A stretch of DNA of 64,000 nucleotides from SZUA-584 sp040768905 (GCA_040768905.1 JAXGMA010000001.1:992001-1056000); one strand, 5' to 3'. Positions 46,401 through 55,198 are shown, counted from the first letter of the stretch. The notes: generated by a model not told the origin, from the sequence alone. Program-made: numbers and translations.

Positions 46401-48425
46401 ATGGTTAATCTGACGATAAACGGACAATCTTTAAAAGTACCCAAAGACAGCACGATCATGAATGCTGCGAAATCTATTGGCATATCTATCCCGGGCCTTT
46501 GCCGTTTTGAAGGCGTTCATAAGTTCGGGTCATGCAGGATTTGCGTTGTCGAAGTGGAGGGTGCAAAAACGCTTCAGGCTTCATGTCTTGCCAAGGTCAC
46601 CGAGGGCATGGTCGTCCGTACCAATACCCAGAAGGTACGCAGAGCGCGGCGTGTGCTCTATGAGCTGCTCCTCTCTGATCATGACAAAGATTGTTTAAGC
46701 TGCCAGCGTAACCAGAGCTGCGAGCTACAGGAAATTGGAAAAACGCTGGGCGTGCTCGAATCCCGGTTTGACGGAAAGCACTCCGATTCGCACTTGGATT
46801 CTTCCGTGTCCATCACGCGCAATATGTCAAAGTGCGTGCTCTGCAGACGCTGTGTCACGGTCTGCAATGAGATTCAGGAAACAGGTATTTTGAACGCACA
46901 GAACCGCGGCTTTGATACGGTTATAGGGCCAGCCATGGACATTCCGCTCGGAACCGTCAACTGCGTATTCTGCGGCCAGTGCACGGTTGTCTGCCCTGTG
47001 GGTGCACTCAAGGAAACAGACGCCATCAAACCGGTTTGGCACGCTATCAGCAATAATGAAAAACGTTGTGTGGTTCAGGTGGCGCCCGCCATCAGGGTGG
47101 CCATCGGAGAAGAATTCGGCTATGAGCCCGGCGCGCGCGTTACGGGTAAGCTTGCGCAGGCACTTTCGACGCTTGGTTTTGATGATATCTTTGATACTGA
47201 CTTTACGGCAGACTTGACCATTCTTGAAGAAGGCACAGAGTTTCTCTCTCGCGTCAAAGCTGCGCTTACCGGCGGCGAGGCGACTCTTCCGATGATCACA
47301 TCATGCAGCCCCGGCTGGATCAAGTACATCGAGCACACATATCCTGATCTGCTGTCTCATCTCTCGACATGCAAATCGCCGCATACGATGCTTGGCGCGC
47401 TGGCAAAATCCTTCTACGCCGAAAAGATAGGCGTTGATCCTAAAGATATGTATGTTGTCTCTGTGATGCCATGTACGGCCAAGAAGTTTGAGATCAGCAG
47501 GCATGAAATGTGCAATAACGGTTTGCCAAATGTTGACGCTGTCTTGACCACAAGAGAGCTCGGGCAGATGATCAGGGAAGCAGGTATCGATTTTAACCAT
47601 CTGCCTGACCGCGAGTTTGACAACCCTCTTGGATTATCGACCGGTGCCGCTGATATCTTTGGTGTGACAGGCGGTGTCATGGAAGCCGCGCTGCGCACTG
47701 TTTACGAGATCGTGACCGGCCGTGAACTTCCGTTTGAGGGCCTGCATGTCACCCCCATTGTTGGGCTGGATCAAATCAAGACAGCTGACTTAAAGATCGA
47801 AGATCCGCTGCCGGATTATCAGTTCCTTGACGGCGTCGTTGTCAAGGTTGCTGTGACAAGCGGCCTTTCAGGGGCAAAAATACTGATGGATCAAATCCAA
47901 CGCGGAGAATCACCGTACCACTTTATAGAGATTATGGGCTGCCCGAACGGATGTATTATGGGAGGCGGCCAGCCGCGTTCTAAAGACCCTGATGTGCGCT
48001 TAAAACGTATGCGGGGCATCTATGACGAGGACGAAAGCAAAACAATGCGTAAATCGCATGAAAATCCGTCAATCAAGAAACTCTATGAAGATTATCTTAA
48101 GTATCCTAACAGCCATGTATCCCACGAGTTACTCCACACGCACTATGTCAAACGAGGCAAGTTCAACGAGTATCTTGAAGATGAATATGTGAAGGGTGAG
48201 GTGAGTTCTATGGCAGATAGAGAAAATATGCCAAAAGAGCGGCAAAAAAAAAATCCGGCCGATAGAGCCGCGCAACGTGTAAAAGACGATTTGGATTCTG
48301 TCAAGGTGATGGCACTTGAGTCAGAAATCAAACGCCTGAAACAAGAGCTCAATGATTCACAGGAAACGGTTGAAATACTCAAAGATGTCATGAGCGATTA
48401 TGCAAAGAAGCCAAAGCAAAAATAA
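46401..48425 (+). CDS. hydA: [FeFe] hydrogenase catalytic subunit, group A multi-cluster type
   Basis: 674 residues. N-terminal [2Fe-2S] domain (CRFEGVHKFGSCRICVVEV), His-ligated [4Fe-4S] site (HDKDCLSCQRNQSCEL), two further [4Fe-4S] clusters (CVLCRRCVTVC, CVFCGQCTVVCPVG), then the H-cluster domain: L1 TSCSPGWIKY, L2 MPCTAKKFE, L3 EIMGCPNGCIMGGGQP. The small-subunit domain follows (about 540-600). L3 differs from the common ACPGGC form. An extra C-terminal charged coiled coil of about 55 residues ends the protein. With HydB and HydC it should reduce protons using NADH and reduced ferredoxin. No maturases (HydE/F/G) are in the window. Confidence 0.95.
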   Translation: MVNLTINGQSLKVPKDSTIMNAAKSIGISIPGLCRFEGVHKFGSCRICVVEVEGAKTLQASCLAKVTEGMVVRTNTQKVRRARRVLYELLLSDHDKDCLSCQRNQSCELQEIGKTLGVLESRFDGKHSDSHLDSSVSITRNMSKCVLCRRCVTVCNEIQETGILNAQNRGFDTVIGPAMDIPLGTVNCVFCGQCTVVCPVGALKETDAIKPVWHAISNNEKRCVVQVAPAIRVAIGEEFGYEPGARVTGKLAQALSTLGFDDIFDTDFTADLTILEEGTEFLSRVKAALTGGEATLPMITSCSPGWIKYIEHTYPDLLSHLSTCKSPHTMLGALAKSFYAEKIGVDPKDMYVVSVMPCTAKKFEISRHEMCNNGLPNVDAVLTTRELGQMIREAGIDFNHLPDREFDNPLGLSTGAADIFGVTGGVMEAALRTVYEIVTGRELPFEGLHVTPIVGLDQIKTADLKIEDPLPDYQFLDGVVVKVAVTSGLSGAKILMDQIQRGESPYHFIEIMGCPNGCIMGGGQPRSKDPDVRLKRMRGIYDEDESKTMRKSHENPSIKKLYEDYLKYPNSHVSHELLHTHYVKRGKFNEYLEDEYVKGEVSSMADRENMPKERQKKNPADRAAQRVKDDLDSVKVMALESEIKRLKQELNDSQETVEILKDVMSDYAKKPKQK

Positions 48426-48429
48426 TACA

Positions 48430-48478
48430 TAAAAAAACAGTGCCTGCGTATAAAAAACTGCAGGCACTGTTTTTTATC
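48430..48478. terminator. Strong bidirectional terminator after hydA and deoC cluster
   Basis: Perfect 10-bp stem CAGTGCCTGC / GCAGGCACTG with a 12-base loop, flanked by seven A on the left and seven T on the right. It lies right after the hydA stop codon and about 100 bases downstream of the converging deoC gene. Confidence 0.92.
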
Positions 48479-48574
48479 ACAAAGTTGTTAAGCCCGTGCA
48501 GAACGTATCGCCGTTAATTTTCCGTACAGCGTACTTCTGTCCTGTCTTCCTGCGTTGATGATGAATTCTTAACC

Positions 48575-49312
48575 TCAATATCCGCCGTCAGCATTTGTAT
48601 CTTCTGTCTTCATTATTTTAAGCTCGATACCATCAGGATATTTCCCTGCTTCTTCAATGATCGCAGCGGTCGCCGCCATGCCGATGCCAAAACGGTGTAC
48701 GCCCATCGCATGCATCGTCACCAGCGTGGCCAGGTCACGCACCCCTCCCGCCACCTTGATTTTGATTTCATCGCCAACAGTCTCTTTGATGACCCTGACA
48801 TGATGCAACGTCGTGGGCGCGGCTGAAAAACCGGTGCCTGATTTCACATAGTCTGCGCCGCTGTCCATGACGATCTTGGTGGCGTCTATGATTTGCCGGT
48901 CATTCAATAGCATGGCCTCAATGATTACCTTGAGCGAAGTACCCTCGCAGGCGGCACGCACTGCTTTTAAGTCTTCGAGCGCTTCTTTGTACATGCCGGA
49001 CTTCAAATAGCCAACGTTCATCACCATGTCTATTTCATCTGCGCCCAGCGATACATAATATTCAGCCTGCTTCACTTTGATAAAAGTCGGCTCCTGGCCG
49101 GACGGAAAAGCAAGCGATGTCCCAAAAGCGGTGCTTGTGCCTTTCACGGCCTCGCCAAGCATTGCAGAAAAACACGGCCATACAAACGCACACCCGATCT
49201 CATGTTTTTTACATAGCCCGATCAGCTTCTTGACATCCTGCAAGGAAGTATCGATTTTCAGCGCGCTGATATCGATCAGCTGGGCAATGTCTCGTTTCGA
49301 AAGTATTTGCAT
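48575..49312 (-). CDS. deoC: Deoxyribose-phosphate aldolase
   Basis: 245 residues, class I aldolase barrel. Catalytic Lys pair regions YVKSGTGFS and IKVAGGVRD, and Asp in EIDMVMNVGYLKSG. The expected reaction is cleavage of 2-deoxyribose 5-phosphate to glyceraldehyde 3-phosphate and acetaldehyde. It ends a minus-strand four-gene unit with no nucleoside phosphorylase or phosphopentomutase, so the physiological substrate may be another 2-deoxy or dehydro sugar phosphate. Confidence 0.93.
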   Translation of the reverse strand: MQILSKRDIAQLIDISALKIDTSLQDVKKLIGLCKKHEIGCAFVWPCFSAMLGEAVKGTSTAFGTSLAFPSGQEPTFIKVKQAEYYVSLGADEIDMVMNVGYLKSGMYKEALEDLKAVRAACEGTSLKVIIEAMLLNDRQIIDATKIVMDSGADYVKSGTGFSAAPTTLHHVRVIKETVGDEIKIKVAGGVRDLATLVTMHAMGVHRFGIGMAATAAIIEEAGKYPDGIELKIMKTEDTNADGGY

Positions 49313-49334
49313 TTTTTTACCCCCTGGTTTACTC

Positions 49335-50573
49335 TCATTGTTTTATTTTTTGTTTTTCACGCATCCTTAAATACACCTGTGCATACTTTTTATCATAAGT
49401 GCAGCAGCCGATCGATTGCTCCTCAAACATCAGTTCAAGGCAATGATCGCATATCGTGCAGTATTTGATTTCGTCTTCCCTGCCTTCCATGAGTTTGCGC
49501 GCCACATGCGGATCCGCAAATGTCTGCCTGCCTAGGCCCATCATGTCCATCATGCCGTCCTCGATACAACGCGCGCCCAGCGTGAGCATATTGCCGTCTT
49601 TTGGATCAATGGCCTGCATACCGTTGTTTTTGCCGTTGCGGAAAACCGAGAACCCCGAGCCGATGACAGCTGTTTCAGGCTTGAGTATTTTTTTATATGC
49701 ATTGGCAAAATACATGTGCAGATACGCAAAGAACGAATGGTTTTTTCCCGCATTCGTCAGCCCTTCTGTAAACCCTGTGCATCCTGCCGAAGCTATGAAA
49801 TACTGTGCGCCGCGCTCTTCAAGGCCTTTTGCAAGATCAAGCGGTTCCGTCAAATCCATAAGCGGCGAATCAGGCCCTGCCGAACCGCACCCGCCCGGGA
49901 AGCCCTCCCATGCTGAGAGCTTCGAGCCAATGAGAAAATTCTTATCGCCCACTGCCTTTTGTATCTTTTCGTAGAGGTCGTACGCAAACCGGCTTCTGTT
50001 TTCCCATCCGCCGCCATACTTCCACTTCCTGTCGTTATACGGGCGGAGTATCTGTGACCCGAGATACCCGTGGCACAGCTTCATATCGATGCCGTCCGCC
50101 CCCACATCATGCGCGATCTTTGCAGACTGCACAAACTGATCTATAATAGCATCCACTTCCTCTTCGGTGAGCAGCTCTCCGCCCACGCCGTACAAAGGCT
50201 TGACAGTGACACGCCGCGAATAGTCTTCGCTCGCGAGTTCACCGGCATGCGTCAGCTGAAATAGCAGCAGCGTGTCTTTATTCACAGCTTTTAGCTTACG
50301 GACGAAAGCTTTTAGCGGTTTCTCGTTCCGGGGCAAAATTTCGAGCTGATTCAAGCGCGCCCGAGATTCAGACGAAACGGTAATCGCCTCAAGCGCCACC
50401 GTGCCGCCGCCGCCTTTGAAGATATCCTCATACCTTTTATACGTGGTGTCGGTCGGGTTGCCCTCCCCGTCAGCATCAGAGCATTCCATAGACTGCATAA
50501 ATATACGGTTTTGGCTCAGTCGGTTTCCTATTTTGATCGGTGACAACAATGTATCTTTATAACCCATAAGCAT
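49335..50573 (-). CDS. NADH:flavin oxidoreductase, Old Yellow Enzyme family with Fe-S motif
   Basis: 412 residues: FMN-binding TIM barrel with the start SPIKIGNRLSQNRIFM, substrate His motif DMKLCHGYLGSQIL and a C-terminal CTICDHCLE...GCC cysteine set resembling the [4Fe-4S] site of 2,4-dienoyl-CoA reductase-type enzymes. Unlike those, the C-terminal FAD/NAD(P)H domain is absent, so electrons must come from elsewhere. Substrate unknown; the gene is between an alcohol dehydrogenase and deoC, with 22- and 48-base gaps. Confidence 0.88.
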   Translation of the reverse strand: MLMGYKDTLLSPIKIGNRLSQNRIFMQSMECSDADGEGNPTDTTYKRYEDIFKGGGGTVALEAITVSSESRARLNQLEILPRNEKPLKAFVRKLKAVNKDTLLLFQLTHAGELASEDYSRRVTVKPLYGVGGELLTEEEVDAIIDQFVQSAKIAHDVGADGIDMKLCHGYLGSQILRPYNDRKWKYGGGWENRSRFAYDLYEKIQKAVGDKNFLIGSKLSAWEGFPGGCGSAGPDSPLMDLTEPLDLAKGLEERGAQYFIASAGCTGFTEGLTNAGKNHSFFAYLHMYFANAYKKILKPETAVIGSGFSVFRNGKNNGMQAIDPKDGNMLTLGARCIEDGMMDMMGLGRQTFADPHVARKLMEGREDEIKYCTICDHCLELMFEEQSIGCCTYDKKYAQVYLRMREKQKIKQ

Positions 50574-50621
50574 CTGCCCCTTTACCAGTTTTTACGGCTG
50601 CAATGTAAGGCTTTAAAACGG

Positions 50622-51692
50622 TCAGTCTTTATAGAGCACTTTTCTTTCCTTTAGTTCAGGGCCGACAAGCACCTTCACAAGCCTTGGGTTTTCTCTCAGC
50701 TCCTTAAGCGCGGTCTCGACCTCAGCCAGAGGCACGATCAAGGATATCATTGGTGTGGGATCGATCATCTTGTATTGCAGCAGTTTTATCGCGTCGCCCC
50801 AGTCGTTGCCTATACCGGCGCAGCTCCCGCTCACCTTCTTTTCCTCGATCACAAACTTGACAGGCGGAAGCGACGCATAGTCGTCATCTGCACAGATGCC
50901 GAAAGCCTCCACCTTGCCGCCTTTTCTCACCATTTGGAATGCCTGCTCATATGTCTTTGATGTACCGACCGCTTCAATGACATAATCTGCACCGATGCCG
51001 TCAGTGAGCTTTTTAACTTCAGCCACGGCATCCGGCGTTACTGTGATATCGATCGTGTGATCAACGCCCATCTGACTCGCCATCTTAAGACGCTCCTGGC
51101 TGTCGCCCACAACGATAACAGGAGCCGCTCCGCGTATCTTCCCAAGCGCGGCATGAATGATGCCAAGGCCGCAGCCGATGACCACGAGGCTCGATGCGAT
51201 CTTCAGATCCATCTTTCTTGAGGCATTGAGCGTCGTGGTTAAAGGTTCTATAAAAGCTGCCTGATAATCAGTCACGGAATCAGGTACGATATAACAATTC
51301 TGCCAGGGCGCTTTGACGTATTCTGCGAACGCGCCTGCCGTATGAATACCAATTTGCTTGAACGTATCGCACAAAAGGTGGTCTCCGCGGCGGCAGTAGT
51401 AACAGGTGCCGCAAGGCAGGCAGATATCCACCGCCACACGGTCGCCTGGCTTTATCTTGCTGACATCTGCGCCCACTTCTTCGACATAACCGAAAAATTC
51501 ATGGCCTGTCGTCAGCGGGAGGCATTTGACCTCATCCTCGTATTTGCCTGTATATGAACCCCAGTCCGAACCGCATATACCGCAATATTTAACCTTGATC
51601 AGCACTTCATGGCTGCTGATCTGCGGAACCGGGACGTCTTTTAATACCATCTTACAAGGTTCTTCCAATACCTGCGCTTTCATCATTCTCAT
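50622..51692 (-). CDS. Zinc-dependent medium-chain alcohol/polyol dehydrogenase
   Basis: 356 residues. Catalytic zinc Cys in YCGICGSDWG, GHEFFGYVEEVG, structural zinc lobe CLPCGTCYYCRRGDHLLC, and Rossmann domain with VVIGCGLGIIHAA. Closest type is threonine/sorbitol/galactitol dehydrogenase. It oxidises a secondary alcohol of a polyol or sugar acid using NAD(P). Context with an isomerase/epimerase and aldolase suggests carbohydrate catabolism. Confidence 0.9.
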   Translation of the reverse strand: MRMMKAQVLEEPCKMVLKDVPVPQISSHEVLIKVKYCGICGSDWGSYTGKYEDEVKCLPLTTGHEFFGYVEEVGADVSKIKPGDRVAVDICLPCGTCYYCRRGDHLLCDTFKQIGIHTAGAFAEYVKAPWQNCYIVPDSVTDYQAAFIEPLTTTLNASRKMDLKIASSLVVIGCGLGIIHAALGKIRGAAPVIVVGDSQERLKMASQMGVDHTIDITVTPDAVAEVKKLTDGIGADYVIEAVGTSKTYEQAFQMVRKGGKVEAFGICADDDYASLPPVKFVIEEKKVSGSCAGIGNDWGDAIKLLQYKMIDPTPMISLIVPLAEVETALKELRENPRLVKVLVGPELKERKVLYKD

Positions 51693-51732
51693 TATTTACA
51701 TCCTCCCTTAAATCTCTGTATTCTGTCCACAT

Positions 51733-52707
51733 TCAGCGCTGGAACAGTTTATCGTTTCTGCCTTCGTAAGGCGCTTCTATTATCAGCGGTTTGAGATGAG
51801 CGATGGTCTTTTTGACACCGTCTGCCCTGCTCATGGTCACGTCTTCGTGTTCATAGTTTAGCGCGCCGTCGTATCCGACCATATACAGTTCGGTGATCAT
51901 GCTCTTCCAATCGATGCTGCCCCAGCCCGGGATGCGGAAACGGAACGAACGATCCAGCCTGCCCCATTCCCCCTGCATATTAAGGCCGCCCTTAAGCAGG
52001 TTGTGCGATACGATCTGGCAGTCTTTCGCATGCACACTGAATATACGGCTTCCCAATGTGTTGATGTAAGTCTCAAGATTCAGGCCGCCGAACAGCATGT
52101 TTGCCGGGTCAAAATTGATGCCGATGCATGGATGATTGCCGACAAGCTCTATAGCCCGCAAAGATGTATGCGTATCATATATAAAGTTATTCGGGTGCGG
52201 CTCAAAAGCGATGCGTACGCCGTATTCCTTGTATTTATCAAGTATCGGCAGATAGCGCTCCGCGAAGCGCTTTTCTTCATCCGCCCAGCCCTGCGGGTAT
52301 GGCCAGTCATTGATATGCCCATAGTTTTCTATTCCCGAAAAAGCCACCACAACATCAACGCCCAGCGCATTTGCCATCTGGGCAGATTTTAAAAGGCTCT
52401 GCGTTCCGAATTTGATTTTTTCTTCGGGAGTCCCCGGGCAGATGCTGTCAGTATCCACGCCGTGCGGCCCCATCACGAGCAGCGAATCCGCGTGGTTGCT
52501 GATGGCTGATATCTCAAGGCCATGCTGTTCCGCGCTGCGGCGGATTTTTGCTGCGTTGCCGCCTTTTAAAACTTTTTCGACTTCGATCTGTCCATTGCCA
52601 ACGTAGGCTGGTATTTCTACAGCTTCATAACCATGCTTCGCAGCAAGCGCAAAAACGTCTTCGAGCGGCAGCTCAGAGTAATTGACGACACAGAACCCTA
52701 CTTTCAT
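51733..52707 (-). CDS. Sugar phosphate isomerase/epimerase (xylose isomerase-like TIM barrel)
   Basis: 324 residues. AP-endonuclease-2/xylose isomerase-like barrel with metal ligands placed as in the family: Glu in AFEPHPNNF, Asp in GINFDPANM, His in VHAKDCQ, and Glu in NYEHEDV. First gene of the four-gene minus-strand unit. Substrate unknown. GGAGGTGTG precedes the ATG. Confidence 0.88.
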   Translation of the reverse strand: MKVGFCVVNYSELPLEDVFALAAKHGYEAVEIPAYVGNGQIEVEKVLKGGNAAKIRRSAEQHGLEISAISNHADSLLVMGPHGVDTDSICPGTPEEKIKFGTQSLLKSAQMANALGVDVVVAFSGIENYGHINDWPYPQGWADEEKRFAERYLPILDKYKEYGVRIAFEPHPNNFIYDTHTSLRAIELVGNHPCIGINFDPANMLFGGLNLETYINTLGSRIFSVHAKDCQIVSHNLLKGGLNMQGEWGRLDRSFRFRIPGWGSIDWKSMITELYMVGYDGALNYEHEDVTMSRADGVKKTIAHLKPLIIEAPYEGRNDKLFQR

Positions 52708-52843
52708 AACGGCACACCTCCATAGAAAATTATTTATGTTGATATTTTATTAAGCTTTTTGGAAATGATAAATCATTCATCCGCTCGCTGGCCTTATGTG
52801 AGCAGCGTCCGGGAATTTGACTCTTTTCTTGTTTACAAAAAAT

Positions 52844-52872
52844 ATTATATCACCTTCACATTGACGCGTCCA
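52844..52872 (-). promoter_or_regulatory. Possible promoter of the isomerase-dehydrogenase-OYE-deoC unit
   Basis: Minus strand: -35 TGGACG (52867-52872), 17-bp spacer, -10 TATAAT (52844-52849), leaving a 135-base leader before the first gene. The leader is AT-rich and no operator could be identified. Confidence 0.45.
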
Positions 52873-52961
52873 GCATCGATGCCTATTGACAAAACAGGCT
52901 GGCAAGCTTGATTTGCTGATACGCTAAAAAAATAAAATTACTGTTTATCTCATCTGAAGCC

Positions 52962-53294
52962 CTATTTATGTTTAGGCAGAAAGTCTTTTATATTACCTGC
53001 GATCTCCATTCCTGCACAATCACTGAAGCCGGATAATATGGTGCTATTTTTTGAGGTGAGTTTAAGCTCGACCTTTGACGTGATGCTTTCTTCAATCTCG
53101 CGTCGCATCAATCCATTTTTTGGAGCTTTCAGTATGCCGCCTTTTGTGTATTTAGCCATGAAATCGAGCGTATATTTGGCATTGTCCAGCCGGACATCCA
53201 GCGTGTTTTCTTTTAGTACGAGATGTCTGATTTTGCTTCTGTTATAAGATGCAAATTTATAGAATCCATTCCCTGTCATCAAATCGGCCGGCAA
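52962..53294 (-). pseudogene. C-terminal fragment of a tocopherol-cyclase-like protein
   Basis: About 110 codons. The sequence GILKAPKNGLMRREIEESI followed by VELKLTS and AGMEIAGN matches the last part of tocopherol-cyclase-like proteins, which are normally 300 residues or more. Upstream, an in-frame TAG occurs within 10 bases and the preceding DNA is unrelated in any frame, so the N-terminal two thirds are missing. No ribosome binding site at the possible TTG start. It marks the beginning of the fragmented accessory region. Confidence 0.6.
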
Positions 53295-53479
53295 ACATTT
53301 CTACTTTCAAACCAGCAGCCATAGGAACCAAGGAATTTAAGGGAACCGAATACTGGGATTTGCTCGAAATTGCGGAAGGTAGGGGCAAGAAAGCATGAAC
53401 CATTTTTTGCTCTTAATTTGAGGCTGCGGGTGGCATCAGATAATAGGCGAGCTGACACTGCCACTCTGTCTTAATTATC

Positions 53480-53671
53480 TTACCAGCTCCGACCGGCGCT
53501 ACCTCCACGGCCGCGGTTTGCGCTACCTCTTTGCTGTTTCTTTGCTTTTCTGCACTCAGGACATCTTTGCGGGTCGTTATCAAATCCTTTTTCTTTGTAG
53601 AAAGCTTGTTCGCGCTCCATAAACATAAACTCTGCGCCACAATCCTTACAAGTCATTTTTCTGTCAGACAT
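53480..53671 (-). CDS. Small zinc-ribbon protein
   Basis: 63 residues. A C-x2-C ... C-x2-C ribbon (MTCKDCGAEF and RCPECRKAKK) separated by a conserved FxxxEQAFYxEKGF stretch, then a basic Arg/Gly-rich tail. This is the probable zinc-ribbon family often annotated zf-trcl/CxxC small protein. GAGGAGATAG precedes ATG 53671. Role unknown; the basic tail suggests nucleic acid contact. Confidence 0.85.
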   Translation of the reverse strand: MSDRKMTCKDCGAEFMFMEREQAFYKEKGFDNDPQRCPECRKAKKQQRGSANRGRGGSAGRSW

Positions 53672-54025
53672 ACACTATCTCCTCAGTAAAATAATAACTG
53701 GCATTTCACTTCTACCCTTTGTATATCATAACGCTCATAAAATAGCAACGATTATCCTTTTCTCTCTAAATAAATATGCAAAATTATATTGTTTCTCACA
53801 CAATAATAATTTTCACCTATGCGACAAATACCGCACCGGAGCATAGAAATATAACACAAAAACGATTGCCCTCGGATCTATAAAATCAGGCCTTCAAAGA
53901 ATGCACAAAACTCTGTACACTGCCAATAATTCTATTGGCAGTGTACAGACGAAAGCTAAACTAAATAACAGCTGCTGCTGATTTATACTGCCTGCAGCTA
54001 CCGTTACAATTAAATATTTATCAGC
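53672..54025. other. Intergenic region with no gene
   Basis: 354 bases between two minus-strand small genes. It contains AT-rich DNA likely to hold the promoter of the zinc-ribbon gene and one perfect 16-bp inverted repeat (53913-53948). I see no other gene. Confidence 0.6.
53913..53948. repeat. Perfect 16-bp inverted repeat
   Basis: CTGTACACTGCCAATA, 4-base loop, then its exact complement. It lies about 75 bases past the stop codon of the Nif11-like gene. No strong T-run follows on either strand (AGTTTTGTG on the minus strand), so it is either a weak terminator/RNA-stabilising hairpin or a protein-binding palindrome. Confidence 0.85.
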
Positions 54026-54223
54026 CTATTTGATAAAGCCTAACTTTTTCGCTTCCGCCATATACTTAGGCAAATCCGTGATACTGATTTCAACATCATG
54101 CTTGCGTGCGAAGGTCATAAATTCATTGATAGTCACCTTGCCATCGGCAAGGATGTCTGCAACCTCTTTTTGTAGTGCCTTGTCGGTTTCGTATTGTTTG
54201 ACCAATTCTTCAACAGTAGCCAT
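54026..54223 (-). CDS. Small Nif11-like protein
   Basis: 65 residues, all helical by eye. The pattern VEELVKQYETDKALQKEV followed by EFMTFARKHDVEISITDL resembles the Nif11 domain used in nitrogen-fixation-associated small proteins and RiPP leader peptides. There is no GG motif with a Cys/Ser/Thr-rich core after it, only a short charged tail, so a peptide-precursor role is not supported. A clear TTGGAGGTAA ribosome binding site precedes the ATG. No modification enzyme is nearby. Confidence 0.7.
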   Translation of the reverse strand: MATVEELVKQYETDKALQKEVADILADGKVTINEFMTFARKHDVEISITDLPKYMAEAKKLGFIK

Positions 54224-54418
54224 AATAGTTTACCTCCAAACTAGATTTGGGCGAGCGGTAATGCCAGCACCCACGTTTACCTTTGTTCTAGCACATTTTT
54301 CTCCCGATATCAATACACTGTCACTGCAGTTCAAGACTAAAGATAATTGCTTAAATGTCTTTTTTTCAGCACACTATGCGCTATGCTCACAAATAAATAC
54401 TATTCAGCAATGCTTGAA

Positions 54419-55198
54419 CTATTTTGACTTCGGAGAAACCTTAATTACTTTTCTTGCGGTTGTTTTTGCCGGTGCTTTTTTCTTAGCCTTGGACTTTTTC
54501 GATGATACAGTTTTCTTAGCTGTTGCAGGCTTCTTCGCCGTTGTACTTTTTTTGGCTTTGGCCTTCCCAGATTGCTTTTTCTCATCGCTGCCGCTACCGA
54601 AAAGCGAGCCTAAAATACCACCCAGAGCTCCCTCCTTCTTGCCGCTGTTTCGGCCACTCAAAAGTGTACCGAGGCCTCCTGCGAGCGCCTCCCCCAAACC
54701 GCCGCTGCCTTGTGTTTCATTGTTATCGCCGCCAAGAAACGCAGATGCAAGAACGGTTAGCAGTCCGCCGGAACCTTTATTTTCCTCTTCATTTTTCTTG
54801 TTGCCAAGTAAACTCAGCAAAAGAGGCGCGGCTGTTGCGAGGATTGTGGACGTTTGACTTGATGTTAACCCCGACTTTTTTGCAACGCCTTTTTCGACGG
54901 ACTTTTTGTTATCTCCGAGTATATGCCCAAGTATCTTGGTGCCGTCCTCAATGTCTACATTTTTGAGGAAAGAGCTGATATTGCTTGTGTCATCTTTCGC
55001 ATGGTCAGACAGCGCTTTTGCAAGAGCCTCTTCGCCAGATTTGGTCGCCACATTCTTCTGCATGCTCTGGACGAGCGTAGGCAACGCGTTGCTTAGAGCT
55101 TGCTTAACCTGATCATTGCTTGCGCCTGAGGTCTCACTGAGTGTTTTAACGCTACTGTTTCCAAGAATCGTATCTTGTAGAATCTGTGATAATTCCAC
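54419..55198 (-). CDS. DUF937-family protein with lysine-rich tail
   Basis: 259 residues from GTG 55198, chosen because GGGAGGGA lies directly upstream and the family begins here (ELSQILQDTILGNS). Residues 1-150 are the DUF937/YidB-like helical domain (SGLTSSQTSTILATAAPLLL). A Gly-rich linker with GGLGEALAGGLG and GGILGSLFGSG repeats follows, and about 60 C-terminal residues are an AKK/TAKK-rich basic tail like that of histone H1-type bacterial proteins. The tail suggests DNA or cell-wall polymer binding. A separate transcript is likely. Confidence 0.8.
   Translation of the reverse strand: MELSQILQDTILGNSSVKTLSETSGASNDQVKQALSNALPTLVQSMQKNVATKSGEEALAKALSDHAKDDTSNISSFLKNVDIEDGTKILGHILGDNKKSVEKGVAKKSGLTSSQTSTILATAAPLLLSLLGNKKNEEENKGSGGLLTVLASAFLGGDNNETQGSGGLGEALAGGLGTLLSGRNSGKKEGALGGILGSLFGSGSDEKKQSGKAKAKKSTTAKKPATAKKTVSSKKSKAKKKAPAKTTARKVIKVSPKSK

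Noticed and set aside
54030..54857. 275-codon plus-strand frame spanning the Nif11-like and DUF937 genes
   Set aside because: Repetitive AVVF/LALAF translation is the complement of the lysine-rich tail; not a real membrane protein.
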